A DNA stretch of 64,000 bases from Micrasema longulum (lineage: Eukaryota; Arthropoda; Insecta; Trichoptera; Brachycentridae). Positions 30,820 to 42,589 of this stretch are shown one piece after another. A program made the translations under genes and the position numbers. Each line of letters opens with the position of its first letter. Position 1 is the stretch's first letter. The notes beneath the pieces were generated by a model, which did no database searches, was not told where the DNA came from, and saw only the letters and a list, made by a program, of their open reading frames with translations. The DNA lies in assembly GCA_022494885.1 (NCBI GenBank), contig JAGVSM010002942.1, positions 54,928 through 118,927 on the forward strand. The letters are read 5' to 3'.

Positions 30820-31047
30820 TTGGGTCTTCGGCAGTTGGATCTTTCCTTGCTGTCTCAGCTATGGTCCTTGAATGAGTCCATCCACGAGTTCCGGCAGTAC
30901 ATGGGCGGAGGCGGTGGTCAGGGTGGGCATGGTGAGGAGGAGGAAGAGGGGGATGGAGACGGAGAAGGAGATGCGGAGGGAGAAGGGGATAGCTCCTCGG
31001 GTGATGAGTCTCGCCCGCCCCCGCACAGAGGAAGGACACCTCTCTAG
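30820..31047 (+). CDS. FAM89/LURAP1-like protein, last coding exon
   Basis: The exon opens after an acceptor (CCATTTCAG, ending 30,819) in phase 0 with LGLRQLDLSLLSQLWSLNES and continues IHEFRQYMGG. This corresponds to the best-conserved block of FAM89 family proteins ([20 protein letters not shown], followed by SIQ.YK). These are small leucine-rich adaptors; the family includes LRAP25 (FAM89B), which links kinases and actin regulators at the cell front in vertebrates. After the helix come about nine glycines and glutamines, an acidic E/D/G run and a basic proline tail (RPPPHRGRTPL), then TAG at 31,045. The acidic tail replaces the longer vertebrate C terminus. The first part (normally about 60-90 residues with an LPPLPKSLSG motif) must lie on an upstream exon that was not located, perhaps outside the window. 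The family assignment is firm for the first 28 residues; the tail cannot be compared. Confidence 0.8.
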   Translation: MGLRQLDLSLLSQLWSLNESIHEFRQYMGGGGGQGGHGEEEEEGDGDGEGDAEGEGDSSSGDESRPPPHRGRTPL

Positions 31048-31437
31048 TAGAAATAATATCACAATCTCATCTTATGTACATACACCATTACCTATTCTTA
31101 ACATTGTTAGCCTGTATCACTCTTTAGTTTAAACAACTGGACAGATGAAAATTCCTGTGGAAATGAGGCCTACCAAATACGAATAAGAGTTTTCACTGTG
31201 TTTGATGAAAAAAAAAATGTTTAGTGGAAATAAGCGAGAAATAAAACATCATCAGTTACAATCTGAAACCAAAAATCAACTATATTTCAAACTATCAAAA
31301 TAGTATCTAATATTAACAAGTTCTCTGACACTGTTTTCTCATAGAATTCACTCATATGAACATATATCATATATATAATTATTTATTTTTTTAATGTTTC
31401 ATTTCCAATTGGACCGTAGTTGATGGTTTGCAATAAA
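31048..31437 (+). other. Probable 3' UTR of the FAM89-like gene
   Basis: Non-coding AT-rich sequence directly after the stop codon. Two AATAAA signals occur, at 31,240-31,245 and 31,432-31,437, about 195 and 385 bases after the stop. Which is used cannot be told from sequence. Confidence 0.5.
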
Positions 31438-32569
31438 GATGTGGAAAATTGTGTTATGACAAATTCTTTGTAGACTGCATTTTATAGGGATACAATATCA
31501 AGCAATACCATATAATTACTTAAGTTTCATGTTAGCTATAACCGTCTTTACACTACCAGTATAATTTGGGCTGACGGCTTAAGCCGTCATTTCCTAAATG
31601 AGAGACATAATTTTGACAGCTATTCCACGCATAACCGCGAACGAGTTAAATATTTATTTTATTGGAAAAATTGACATTCTAAATTTCTCAATTTAAACAT
31701 CTTATTAGCTTTCAAATATTCGAGATATTTTCGGCCTACTGCGGAACATTTTATTTTTCCTTTGAAAATTGATATGACTGATTTAAAATAAATAAATAAG
31801 CATGGCTCACGGCTGATTTTATTTCTATCCAAAATTTTGAATACATTGTATTTTTCTTTTTTGATAGGCCTCAAAGTCTCATATATCATTGTGTAGTGGT
31901 CTCTTAAATATGTTCATGAAAGTTAATATTGCATTTATAAAACCAGCTTTCAAAAAAATTTAACAGTCCAATAGTAACAACTAGTCTAAAATGATTATGA
32001 TTGATATTATATTATTGTGTGGCTCATAAATAATGTAAATTTATGCGGCCAAGTGCTTACAGTTTAGGCTGTGAAGAAAATATATTGCAAAATGACAGTG
32101 AAATGTATCTCAGGTTTTCCGTTTTGTACGGCCCTAAATAAGTAAAATATAAATATGTAATTTAACTTTTTTTATAAATGTAGCAAAATACAGTTTTCTT
32201 TGTGCTTCAAAGAAAAATATTTCATAAATAAAATTTAAATATTGTTAACTGAATTTTGAAATGTTGCAAAAATAATATATAATATTTTATTTTAATGCTT
32301 ATTGAATTTATTTTTTAACCACGATTTAGTAAGACATTATTTTTTTTTTTTTAAATGGTCTTAGCATTTTTTCTTTTAAAATATTATGTGAATTGTAAAA
32401 AGTTATTCCTTTAATACTTGGCTTAGTTATTCAGTGCAGATACAAATCTGCAACTTCTATAAGTTAGACTCATTCAATACAAAATGTGTTAATTTTTAAT
32501 AGTGTGTGAAACCAGAAGTTAGATAACTTTATTTTATTGTTGAAATTTATTATTTTTGCTTTAGACTTT
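31438..32569. other. AT-rich DNA, no gene seen
   Basis: No element or gene was recognised. The 3' UTR of the upstream gene may extend into it. Confidence 0.4.
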
Positions 32570-32745
32570 GTTTTTATAGAAAAATTGCAGTCTTGTGATT
32601 TATCCAAACATTTAAATTTTGTGGCCATTTTCGACGAATTATAATTAGCTCACTATTAGAAAACGGGAATCAAGTTTTGGTAGAGTGTGGTCGAATCTCG
32701 GACCTTTTATCCATTAGTCTAGCCACGGTACCACGACCCGGTTCA
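32570..32745 (-). mobile_element. tRNA-derived SINE, family S3 (copy 3)
   Basis: On the minus strand the head ACCGGGTCGTGGTACCGTGG and a degraded box B precede CTCTACCAAAACTTGATTCC, AATGGCCAC and GGATAAATCACAAGACTGCA. It aligns along its length with 16,407-16,601 but is more diverged. Confidence 0.8.
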
Positions 32746-34269
32746 CAATTTGAATTAAACCTTTACAACATTTCAATATCTGTCAAAGCAGTATCTTCTA
32801 TTTATTTTTATTAAAAAAGTGTTTACTAAATAGTTATAGGAAATCAACAAATAGTTAATAAATGAACAGTTACATTGTGAGTCTTTACTCTGCTAAATTT
32901 ACCAATCCAGTTTTATTGTATTCAATACTTCAATATTACATAAGTAATATGATTGTAATTTTATATCAGTAGGTGTAAGTTTTGTACAAATTAATTACGT
33001 CATCGCATTTAAATGTGTAATTTTATACATTGTACACTGGTCTAAGTTTTGTCAAAAACATTTGACAAAGCGTACGCTTTAATTTATAATTGTTAACCAC
33101 ATTACTAAATCATTAATTGAAACTAAACATGTTTCGGTGTTGTATACAATATGCTAACAATCATTTTTTAAATATGTTAATGTATGTTTTACTTATATAA
33201 AAATATAAAATGAATGGACATAATCTATATTATTCTATTTACCTCGTCTTTCTGCAAGTGTTTTTCTCATTCTCACCCTGAAGTGTATATAACAATAATA
33301 AAATTTAATGATGCCATAATTACCAAATTTTCTATATAATTTTTATTTCAAGAAAGTTATGAAATCTACAGAAAATAATATTAATGGATGTATGGACTAA
33401 AAAATGCAAGTACATAGCCACGTAATAACAGAACATCGGAATAATAAAGATCTACTAATAGAATTATCAATCTTAGAAAAAGTAAAATACATGAATACCA
33501 GCCTTGTAAAAATGTGATTTGCAAGCGGTACTTTAACATACATTCATAGCAAGACTGTATTATTCCATTTGGTGCAAATAATATTCAATTAGTTCACAAT
33601 ATGCAAAGGTCTCTTGTTTTACTTTTTGAAGTTATCAATAAACATTATGTATTTACTCATTTGCAATTTCAATCAAAATTTAATTGAAAAAATGTTAAAT
33701 TACCACAGGAAATTATTTTAGGTTTGAATTGAAATGTTTTCACATTAATCTTGATCTACATGGGTATTTTTTTTTCTTGAATTTTTAGTGATTTCAGTGT
33801 TTTACAAATTTGCTAATGTCTATATTAACTTGTTCTAACAGTATGCATATGTATTTATTATGCAGACTACCATATTATCTAAACTGTTGGTTAAGTGTGT
33901 AAATATTTTGATTTATTAGCAGTTTGTTCCTAACATTGTTAAATATAAAACAAATAAAACCATTTAAAGAAGCTTTTTTATTTCTTATGTGCAATTATTT
34001 CACAATGCAAGATCTAGAATAATATAAACTTAATGGTAAGTAAGTTGTGCATTGCGATCCAAGATTATTTATTTTACGAAGGCGCTAAAGCGCAGCTAGT
34101 TAGACAGCCCAATATGCAAAAAAAGTATCCAAGAATATTTTTCCTCAATTGATCTGGGTGTTGTGGTGTATTTGTAAATAGTCTATGGCGTTAATTTTCA
34201 AACCAATCTACCCGCTTGTTATATTAGTTTCTTTGTAAAAATTAAATATAAAATTAATATTTAATCATA
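32746..34269. other. AT-rich DNA, no gene seen
   Basis: Nothing was recognised; very low GC and no open frame of interest. Confidence 0.4.
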
Positions 34270-36045
34270 ATACAGTAATGAAAGTGGATGTATGACAGCG
34301 ATAAAAGGAAAAGATGGAAAAATGGCGACGAATAATATACTTCAAAGAGGTGTATGAAATACATACAGGAAATATAAGCACTGCTGCACCTTCTCAAGTA
34401 AGTTTAAATACAGATTACAGTACGACAGAGATAAGAATGGAAGAAATAAGAAGCGTTGCCAAATATATGAAGAATGGAAAAGTGCAAGGTTTTGATAATT
34501 TTGCTACAGAGTTTATAAAGGCAGATGGTGAAATATTTTTGCATGGCTGCACAAGCTTTTTAACCGATGTATAGAGGAAGAATACGCTCCTGCAGATCGG
34601 AGAAGGGCGGTTGTTATGCCTGCATACAGGGGAAAAGGTTTAAGGATGGAATGCTGAAATTATAGAGCAATCGGCTTTTTGAGCGCTGTTGGCAAAATGT
34701 ATGGAAGAATACTGATTGAGAGTAAGAAAAGTTACTAAGAATTGAGTGTGGGATAAACAGAGCATGTGGTAAGGTAAATGAATCATTCAAATCCTGGTTT
34801 GACATTCATAAAGAAGTCAAACAGGGATGTGTGATGTCACTATGGCTGTTCAACATAATATGTTATTATGTTCAACATGATATATCGATAACTGTATGAA
34901 AGAACTAAAAGGCTTAAGAATGGGAGCAAAAATGGGTGATTTAACTGTCAATAACAACAAAGAGGACCTGTAATTTTTGGTAACAAAAGTCTACAGTGGA
35001 AGCGATTTTCTGATGTCGATAAATCGAATGCAATGGTTTTTGAAAGAAATGAAAGTATGACTAAATGTGAAATCACTGTGAATGGGGTTATATTAAAACA
35101 GGTAAAGGAATTTGTGTACCTGAGAAGTATGTTTACTAGGGATGGTATGACTGAGAAAGATATTGAAAGGAGGGTGAGTGCCCAGAACAGAGTGAATGGT
35201 GCACTTAAATCAACCTTGGCAGATAAATGTTTGTTGCAAGAGGCAAAATTAGCAGTTAACAATGGAGTCCTGGTCCCCACCCTCATGTATGGGAGCGAAG
35301 TATGGACTTGGAAAAACAGGAATGAAAGTAGGCTAAATGCTGTCAAAATGCAATCTTTCAAGCAAATGTATGGTAAAACTATGTACAATAGATGCACAAA
35401 TGTTAATATCTATACATTATGTAAAGCTGAGATAAGCATTATTGACAAAATCAAGAAAGGAGTTCTGTTTGTTAGGACATGTAGAGCGAATGGACAGCGC
35501 TAAAAATATTTACAATGCGAATGTTGATGGATGCAAAAATAGAGAAAGATATTGAAAGGAGGGTGAGTACCGGGAACAGAGTGAACGGTGCACTCAAATC
35601 GACCTTGGCAAATAAATGCTTGTCACAAGAGGCAAAATTGGCAGTTCACAACGGAGTCCTGGTCCCGTCCCTGATGTATGGGAGCGAAGTATGGACTTGG
35701 AAAAACAGGGATGAAAGTAGGCTGAATGCTGTCGAAATGCGATCTCTCAGGCGAATGTGTGGTAAAACTATGTACGATAGATGCACAAATGTTGAGATCC
35801 GTACATTATGTAAGGCTGAGACAAGCATTATCGACAAAATCAAGAAAGGAGCTCTGCGCTGGTTTGGACATGTAGAACGAATGGACAGCGAGAGAACGGC
35901 TAAGAATATTTACAATGCGAATGTTGATGGATGCAGAAATAGAGGAAGACCGAGAAAGATATGGCATGACCAAATCTAACATATACTCGAAGATGGACAT
36001 GTCGAAAGTCGGAATAATCGGTGCGCGTGCATGAGAAGGCGTGAT
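34270..36045 (+). pseudogene. RTE-like LINE, degenerate, with internal duplication
   Basis: The left part encodes MEKWRRIIYFKEVYEIHTGN and IRSVAKYMKNGKVQGFDNFA followed by TEFIKA, the palm/finger start (LKNGKAPG.D) of a LINE reverse transcriptase, then decays with stops. The catalytic YADD region is deleted. From 35,033 a second open block carries FVYLRSMFTRDGMTEKDIER, LADKCLLQEAKLAVNNGVLV, PTLMYGSEVWTWKN and KIKKG; from 35,515 the same block appears again (IERRVSTGNRVNGALKSTLA ... LRWFGHVERMDSERTAKNIY, GRPRKIWHDQI), so the region 35,157-35,541 is repeated directly at 35,542-35,950. Only the second copy keeps the proper 3' end. Dead element of the endonuclease-RT type common in insects. Confidence 0.85.
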
Positions 36046-36149
36046 GATGTTTATTTGTTTCTTTTTTATATTTCTAAAATTTGCTATAAACTGGCATAAA
36101 CAATGTATTACCTGTTAAATACTTTTTATAAAAATGCTAAGCTACGTCC

Positions 36150-36395
36150 GCAATGGTCAGGTTCAATAGTCAGCGCATCTGCCTAACATACAAGAGGTCT
36201 CGAGTTCGATTCCAGGCATGGTGGATTTGAAATATTGATTTAAAACGGTGTTTTTACACTAGAGTATTTTATAGTCCCTGGACTGGCACCTGAAACGTAA
36301 GACTGAGCATCTTACCTTCATGTAATGAAGATGATCAAGATACGCTGTGATTGGAGTACCAATGCAGTACCCTAAAGGGAATGATGATGAAGCTA
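36150..36395 (+). mobile_element. tRNA-derived SINE, family S1 (+ copy)
   Basis: A damaged head (ATGGTCAGGTTCAATAGTCA replaces GTGGTGTAGTGGTCA) with box B GAGTTCGATTCCAGGC, body GAAATATTGATTTAAAACGG, TAGTCCCTGGACTGGCACCT, GATACGCTGTGATTGGAGTA and tail GGGAATGATGATGAA. It lies just upstream of the large RNase H-type LINE. Confidence 0.85.
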
Positions 36396-36639
36396 AATTA
36401 TACATATAAAGCTCATATAGGCCATAGTACTAGACTGATAAGATGGTGGACAAATAGTGCGAGTGACTGAAGAAGTTACCTTGCGATTGTCTTCAATAGC
36501 TTTTTTAAAATTTATTTTTTATATGGGAGTTGCTTTATTATTTACCTTGCTTATAATATACAAGGTTTTTATTTTAAAAGGTGGATTTTTCTGCTATTTT
36601 TATTTAATAAAATATATTTAAATTAACCTAAAATTTTGG

Positions 36640-39240
36640 GATCGGGAGGAATAAACTAATGTGGGCCAATCAGGAACTTCTCAACATTTGCTCACGTGGA
36701 GAGGAAACCACTTAAAACTCTTCAGGAGAAGTCGACCTGTTGGCAGTAGTCAACGGACCTTCCGTTCCACTAGAGGAGTGTTCGGCATTTTGTTCCCTAC
36801 TTTGGTTTATTTTAGCAATTGCCTGCACTATATTGATCATGTAATATCACCTCTCGTGTGAGTTCTTTATTACCTATCACCGATGGGATATCGCATAGAT
36901 CTTCACCCAGGCTTCTGCATCGCGCCTCCAGCTGTTGCCTTTGAAAGCTGAAAAGGGGCAATGCATCAACAGGTGAGGACCATCTTGAGGAGTTTCATCG
37001 TCGCATGGGCAGCTGTTGATCTCAGAGAGCTTGAAGCGATGCAGGTAGCTCATGAACCCACCATGACCCGTAAGCATCTGGGTGAGCTCGTAGCCAGCAT
37101 TATTTATTTTTCCGAAATAATAAGCATGGAAAATGATAGGAAAAAACATTTTAGTTATACTTCCGGTAGTTTCACTCAAATAACGATCGTTTCAGAGTTG
37201 AAGGGTCCTGCTTCTTATTTTTCTTTTGGCAAAGCTGAGCGGGAAATCGGCAAAATCGGGAGCTGTCTTCTTGAGCGTAGCCTCCCGAGCCTTTTTGTCA
37301 GCTTTTTCGTTGCCAGAGATTCCGCAATGTCCCCATATCCAGCCGATGTACACGTCCTGGTGTCTGCATCGTCGCTTCTGGATATCTGTTCTAATATCCA
37401 TTACAATAGGGTTGACCGAATTTCAGTCACTTATTGCATGGACTCCAGATTTGCAATCTATCAGGATCGTTATTTTCTTCCATCTGTTTGGTGGCTTCTT
37501 CAAAACATAGACCAGAGCTTCTCTGATCGCAAAGTTCCGCCTGAAACACGGAGCAGAAATTGCTGAGTTTTAACTTTCTCGATGGTAGCTCTCTGACGCC
37601 ATCGTAAGGTACAAAAGCTGCACCCACTTTGCCGTCCAAGTGACTGCCATCTGTGTAGATCCTCAACTCTTCCTTCGCCATCCCAGGCAGAACCTGATCA
37701 TCGTAGCCGTGATCTATCGGATAGCGTTCCGCCAGATGTGGAAGTGAGAAATAGTCTCCCACTCCCTGGTAAAATCTGTCCTGCGACAAGTCTTGCAGGG
37801 TGAGGCTCTTCTTCACCTCATATGCTTCTGCAAGCTCCCTGATCCTCAAGATCCCGTGGCATGAATCCACTCAAAACCTTTGCTGATACCAAGGAGATTG
37901 TTCTGTATCCCTTGCATAACCTGATGGCTATTTGTCATTGGAATTTCTTCCTGTTGACTTTCCTGTTACAGCGTCCACCCACACGCTTGAAGCGTACGTA
38001 ATCAGAGGCTCTACAGCGCCTGCGTATATTTGCTACATAACCTCTGGCGACGCGCCCCATGTGGGTTTGGCGGCTCTCACGAGTTTGTTTGTAATGTCTG
38101 CAGCTTTTTTACAAACACTGTCAACGTGTTTGGACCAATTTAGGTTGCGATGTATGATATGACCCATAACCTTAAAGTGGTCCACAAAGTTCAACTGGAC
38201 TCCGTTCATATGAATGGCTGGCTGGCGGTCCTTTCTTTTGGTTATAAACATCGCGTTGGTTTTGTCTTCGGCGAATTGTAGTTAAGCTTTTGAGCCCCAT
38301 GTTGTGATAATCTTCAGTGCATTGTTTGTCATCCTTTCAAGTTCTGTTGTATTGTCTACCACGGCTGTCAAGAAAAGGTCATCCGCGAATGCCTTCAGTT
38401 CGACTCCCGCACCCAAGTCTTTCTGGAATACAGCATCTAAGATGTAATTTCAGAAGCTCGGTTTGCAGGAGGATCCCTGAACGCATCCTTTGGTCGTTAC
38501 CTTTTCGAGGGTGGCATCGAAGTGTGACAATACAACTTTCCTTTGTTGATGATAGCTCTTCATTAGCAAGAACAAATTTCGAGGGCACTTCTTACGGCTC
38601 AGTTGGCACATTAAAAATGGCCATCAAGCGTTATCAAAAGCTCCTCATAAGAGGACATAGTCAAGCGAGATCACTACGATCATTTTCTTGTCTTGCAGTG
38701 CAGTCCTGATTACCTTGACTGATGCGCTAAGAACATCTTCAGTTGATTTCTGGGGTGTAAATCAGTATTGCTTCTGACTCAACTTACCTTTGCGATGAAA
38801 ATGCCAGTTGATCTGATTGATCATCAACTTTTCGAGTACTTTACCAAATACCGAGATGAGTCCAATCGGTCTGTAGGACTTAATGTATTGAAGGTCATCC
38901 TTTCTCAGTTTGGGTATGACAATGACCCTCGCTTTTTTTCATTGAGCTGGAAAGTGGCTCACTCTGAGACATGCATTATACATACCCAGTACCAGCGACC
39001 TGTCCACGTTGAAGAAGTGAAGGCAGATTTCGGCAGTAAAATGGTATTCACCGGGCGCCTTCAATAGCTTCAATAGCTTGACAACTGAGGATGAACTGCG
39101 ATACTTAGGCACCTGTCCATCATTCCGTTCACATGGGACATAAGCAACAGGGAAGAAAGAGGCAGTCCGATGGCATGACATGCCTAAGAAAGATCCCACC
39201 CCTGATGAAAGTTATCATGCCAGCAGTTTTAGGTAGTATA
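36640..39240 (-). pseudogene. Non-LTR retrotransposon with RT and RNase H (I/R1-like)
   Basis: Reading right to left on the minus strand: RT fingers (KARVIVIPKLRKDDLQYIKS, YRPIGLISVFGKVLEKLM, and VVISLD, a first catalytic aspartate, about 38,650-38,950); FADD box at about 38,378-38,391 (LKAFADDLFLTAVVDNTTEL); thumb (FKVMGHIIHRNLNWSKHVDS, 38,033-38,251); RNase H with YTDGSH near 37,650 and a final IGWIWGHCGISGNEKADKKA near 37,290-37,345; then a Cys/His tail (CPCDDETPQDGPHLLMHCPF) near 36,940-37,000. An RNase H after the RT is typical of the I and some R1-group LINEs. Several frameshifts and stops break the frame; ORF1 and the endonuclease are absent. 36,640-36,876 is probably its 3' UTR. Confidence 0.88.
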
Positions 39241-39539
39241 GTGGATGGGTAAGCTTTTACTTCCCTCCGACCTTATGTGACTTTTAATATAATTTTATAA
39301 GCATTACACTATGCAGAGTTATTCAATTTAATTTGATGAAAATATTTTTTCAAATATTAATATAAATTTCAAACATTTTACACATATACTCAGCCGTCAT
39401 AAAATAGTTTTAAATTTTAATAGAATTTTCGTCCGGAAAGCCAGGCAAAGGCTCGGGATCGAGTTAGAATATATATTAAAGAACAGTTAGTTATTTTAAT
39501 TTTGTATACCTTGCTCAGTAATTTTATCTTAAAATAGTG
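39241..39539. other. AT-rich DNA between LINE and tandem array
   Basis: No gene. CCAGGCAAAGGCTCGGGATC at about 39,441-39,460 is the only GC-rich patch. Confidence 0.4.
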
Positions 39540-40690
39540 GTCTGTTTTAAAGTTAAATGTCGCTACAATTTATCATTAGTGTTTTTTATTTTGTACCAAA
39601 AAAGACCAAGAAAAATTTGGCTTCAAAACAGAGAGGTTGATGTTGAAAAATTGATTTTAAATTTCATGATAAATGTTGAACACTTACCATTGAAAAGTTA
39701 TTTTTCATACCAAAAATCCTGAAAAAAAATTAGCTTGTTGATCTAGCAATGTCATCAAATGTTGATTCTAAATTTTGCTTTACTACCACTACCCCTGAAA
39801 TTATTAATTTTATACTGAAAAAGCCCGCGAAAATTTTTAGCCTCAAAACACCATGGTTAACTTATAAAATTTCATTTACATGGCTTTAAATATAATGGTT
39901 AATCCTGAAATTGCATTCAACATTTTCATTCTAAATTTTAAATTGCTATGACTGGTATGTCGTCAAAGATATTTCACATGTAAAATAAATATAATACCCT
40001 TAAAGCTCATTCGAAAAATTTTCATCAAAGGCATTTTAAAATTTGATTCTAAATTTCTCTTTGCTACGACATACAGATGAAAATTTAGATTTTATACCCG
40101 AGCCAGTAAAACTTTTTGCTTGAAAACAGCATCTAGAAATTTGGATTAACATGTGATGATAATAAATTTCCCGTCCTTACGACTTTCTGTTAAAAACTTT
40201 TATGCCGAAGAAGTCAGATAAAAAGTTTACGGTTGATTAAGCAAAGGAATTCAATATGTTGATTCTAAATTTCATGTCTTTACGACTTGCCGTTGAAAAT
40301 CATGATTTTATACTTACAAAGCCAGTAAAATTTTTAGATTGAAAATAGCATGATTAAATTAATTAATCTAGAAATTCAAGTTTACATGGTGATTCTGAAT
40401 TTTCCATCCCTATGACTTTCTGTTAAAAACTTTTATGTCGAATTAGATCAAAAGTTTGCCCAAAAACATCATGGTTGATCAAGCAAAGGTATTTATCACG
40501 TTCATTCTAAATTTGATATCTCTACGACTTACTGCTTAAAAAAGTCGAGTCAAATTTGACTCGAAAATATTAGTCGAACTAAGAATTTTACATAGTGACA
40601 TGTCTAAACTTCACGTCGCTACGAGTCACCATTTCAGAAGAGATGCTGTGACGGACAAACAGACAGACAGACAAATGCATGTATTTTCAG
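39540..40690 (+). repeat. Degenerate tandem array, about 110-bp period, nine units
   Basis: The string GATTCTAAATTTC(ATGTC)TYTACGAC recurs at about 39,653, 39,763, 39,927, 40,045, 40,155, 40,261, 40,391, 40,503 and 40,601, at intervals of 98-164 bases, most 106-118. Between the anchors the other blocks (TTGAAAATAGCATG, AAGCCAGTAAAATTTTTAG, GTTGATCAAGCAAAGG, CGTTAAAAAC-like) also repeat in order. Unit identity is low to moderate. The array ends at GACGGACAAACAGACAGACA (about 40,651) followed by GTTTTATAATATAGAC, an end often seen at the 3' side of retroposed arthropod repeats. Non-coding. Confidence 0.78.
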
Positions 40691-41653
40691 TTTTATAATA
40701 TAGACATAAAATACTCTAAAAATAAGACATTCAAAGATTGTAGATAAAATATTTTTATGGTTCTAATGGTATATATTCGTACTTAATAATTTTCTTTTTT
40801 TACTTTGGAACACTGGTTACAGCATTATCACAATCAAAAAGTAAGAATGTCGTAAGCTACGTAAGATATTACTAGGAAAATCTCTTAAGGAATCAAAGCT
40901 AGAACCTTATGCCTGGTTTTGCGATGTGATAACGTCTACACGTAATTATGACAATAAATAATGGGACGAAGGTACATAGTTTACAATAATTTCTGTTTTA
41001 TTAAAATATATGTATAATTTATTCAAGTGTAAAATGCATTCAAATTACAAAGAGTATACATTTTGTATGTATATTTTAAAATCTTAAATACTGTATATAA
41101 AATCTTAAAGCTATATCCTAATATAATTTATTGTTTTGGATTCACGTGGTGGGAAATCATGGCAATGACATTATTTGTGAGAGGAACTTAATTTATTTGT
41201 GGCAAGATGAATAACAGTTTTCTTTGTACAATTTTATAATAATTACAAAACACATATTTTGTTAAGTCGCTACAATCCAATAGATGCTTACCCTACGACC
41301 GTAGGCATTCTTAACTGATGGTGACTCCACCGTGCATATGAACGAAAATGCTATGTAATTTTTACTCTTAAATGAAATCAATAAAAACCTTCAACCTAAA
41401 AATAGCATATTATTTTCTTTAAAAATAAATTAATTTTAGAATGCATAATTTAAACCACCAAACTAAAAATATCATAAAAATTCAGTAAACCTAGTTCTTA
41501 ATCTTGTAGGAGTAATTGCAAAAGAGCAATTTGAATTCCATTGAGTGTAATCCCAAACATTCACCCCTACATGTTTTTTTTTACCTTTGTCAAGAGCTTT
41601 TAACAGATATCTGATAACTTTCAGATACAAACCAAAACAGAATTAAAACAATG
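40691..41653. other. AT-rich DNA, no gene seen
   Basis: No gene or repeat was recognised. CCCTACGACCGTAGG at 41,291-41,305 is a near-perfect short palindrome. Confidence 0.4.
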
Positions 41654-41655
41654 TA

Positions 41656-42587
41656 CGAGGCATATCCAGAAAGTAAGAGTACTCAATTTTTGTAATAAAA
41701 ATATAAAAAATACAGTACATTGTTTGTATAATATGTATTACTTATTTTTCCACAGTCGCCTTCCCGTTCTATGCAAGTTGTAAGTCGTAGCACAAGCTTT
41801 TTGATGCCCTCCTCATAGAACTCTTCCGCCATCTTCTTCGTCCACTTCAAGACATCTTGTTTCACCTCCTCATGGGTTAGAATTTTCCACGCATGTGATT
41901 CCTCAGGAAGGTGAAAAGATGATAATCTGAAGGCGCTAAGTCAGGAGAGTATGCAGGGTGGTTCAAAGTGTCTCAACCGAAAGAGTTCAAACGCGCCTTG
42001 GTGGCGTTAGCCGTGTGCGGGCAGGCGTTGTCGTGCAACAAACACACTCCCTTTGTCAACATTCCCCTCCGTTTGTCTTGAATTGCTCTTTTGAGCTTTT
42101 GTAGGGTCTCAGTCTCCCCCTGAGGCAAAAAGTCAATCAAAGTTATCCCTTTTCGGTCCCAAAGATGCCATGATTTTTTTTTGGCCGAAATTGAGGTTTT
42201 GAATTTTTTGGCAGATGGGAACTAGTGTGCCGCCACTGTGTTGACTGTCTCTTTGTCTCAGGGGTGTAATGAGCCACCTATGTTTCATCACCAGTCACAA
42301 TGGAGAGTTACATAAAAAGTTTTGGTCTGTGCAAAAATTTCAGTTGGAGTTTTTCTTTCCGCGAGAAGGAACCTTATGACAGCGCACACCTCCGCGTGGC
42401 GGGATTTCTTATTGACATATTTCACAGAAACGAACACTACGAGGCAAGTTTTGATACCAACGAGGGTCGCCGGTACTCGTTGTGTTCAGGAGACCCCCAC
42501 TACCAATCAGTGTTGCCAACTTTTGAAGAAAAAAAAATTCTCACAGCACGGAAGCCAAACAGTACCTTACATTCTGGATATGCCTCA
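41656..42587 (-). pseudogene. mariner transposon, internally deleted, both ends present
   Basis: The ends CGAGGCATATCCAGAAAGTA (41,656) and, on the minus strand from 42,587, TGAGGCATATCCAGAATGTA are inverted copies, each flanked by TA (41,654-41,655 and 42,588-42,589), the mariner/Tc1 target site. Minus-strand coding keeps TGDET (about 42,282-42,295, first catalytic Asp), LLHDNACPHTANATKARLNS (about 42,025, second Asp) and HPAYSPDLAPSDYHLF (about 41,930, third Asp), consistent with DD34D spacing. At 932 bases it is about 350 shorter than a full mariner; the missing part is the N-terminal DNA-binding region. Stops and frameshifts also break the rest, so it is inactive but its ends could be mobilised in trans. 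Confidence 0.9.
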
Positions 42588-42589
42588 TA

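Noticed and set aside
30791..31062. Additional open frames overlapping the FAM89-like exon on both strands
   Set aside because: They are shadows of a GC- and GA-rich coding exon; only the + frame from 30,820 has family similarity and a splice acceptor.
34948..35397. 149-codon minus-strand frame
   Set aside because: Antisense of the LINE block at 35,033-35,503; no motif of its own.
36961..37566. 201-codon + strand frame
   Set aside because: It is antisense to the RNase H region of the minus-strand retrotransposon, whose minus-strand frames carry the recognisable motifs.
38317..38709. 130-codon + strand frame
   Set aside because: Antisense to the reverse transcriptase region (FADD box on the minus strand).
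39540..40690. CRISPR array
   Set aside because: The repeat units are long, degenerate and contiguous, with no short exact repeats and spacers, and the DNA is from an animal.
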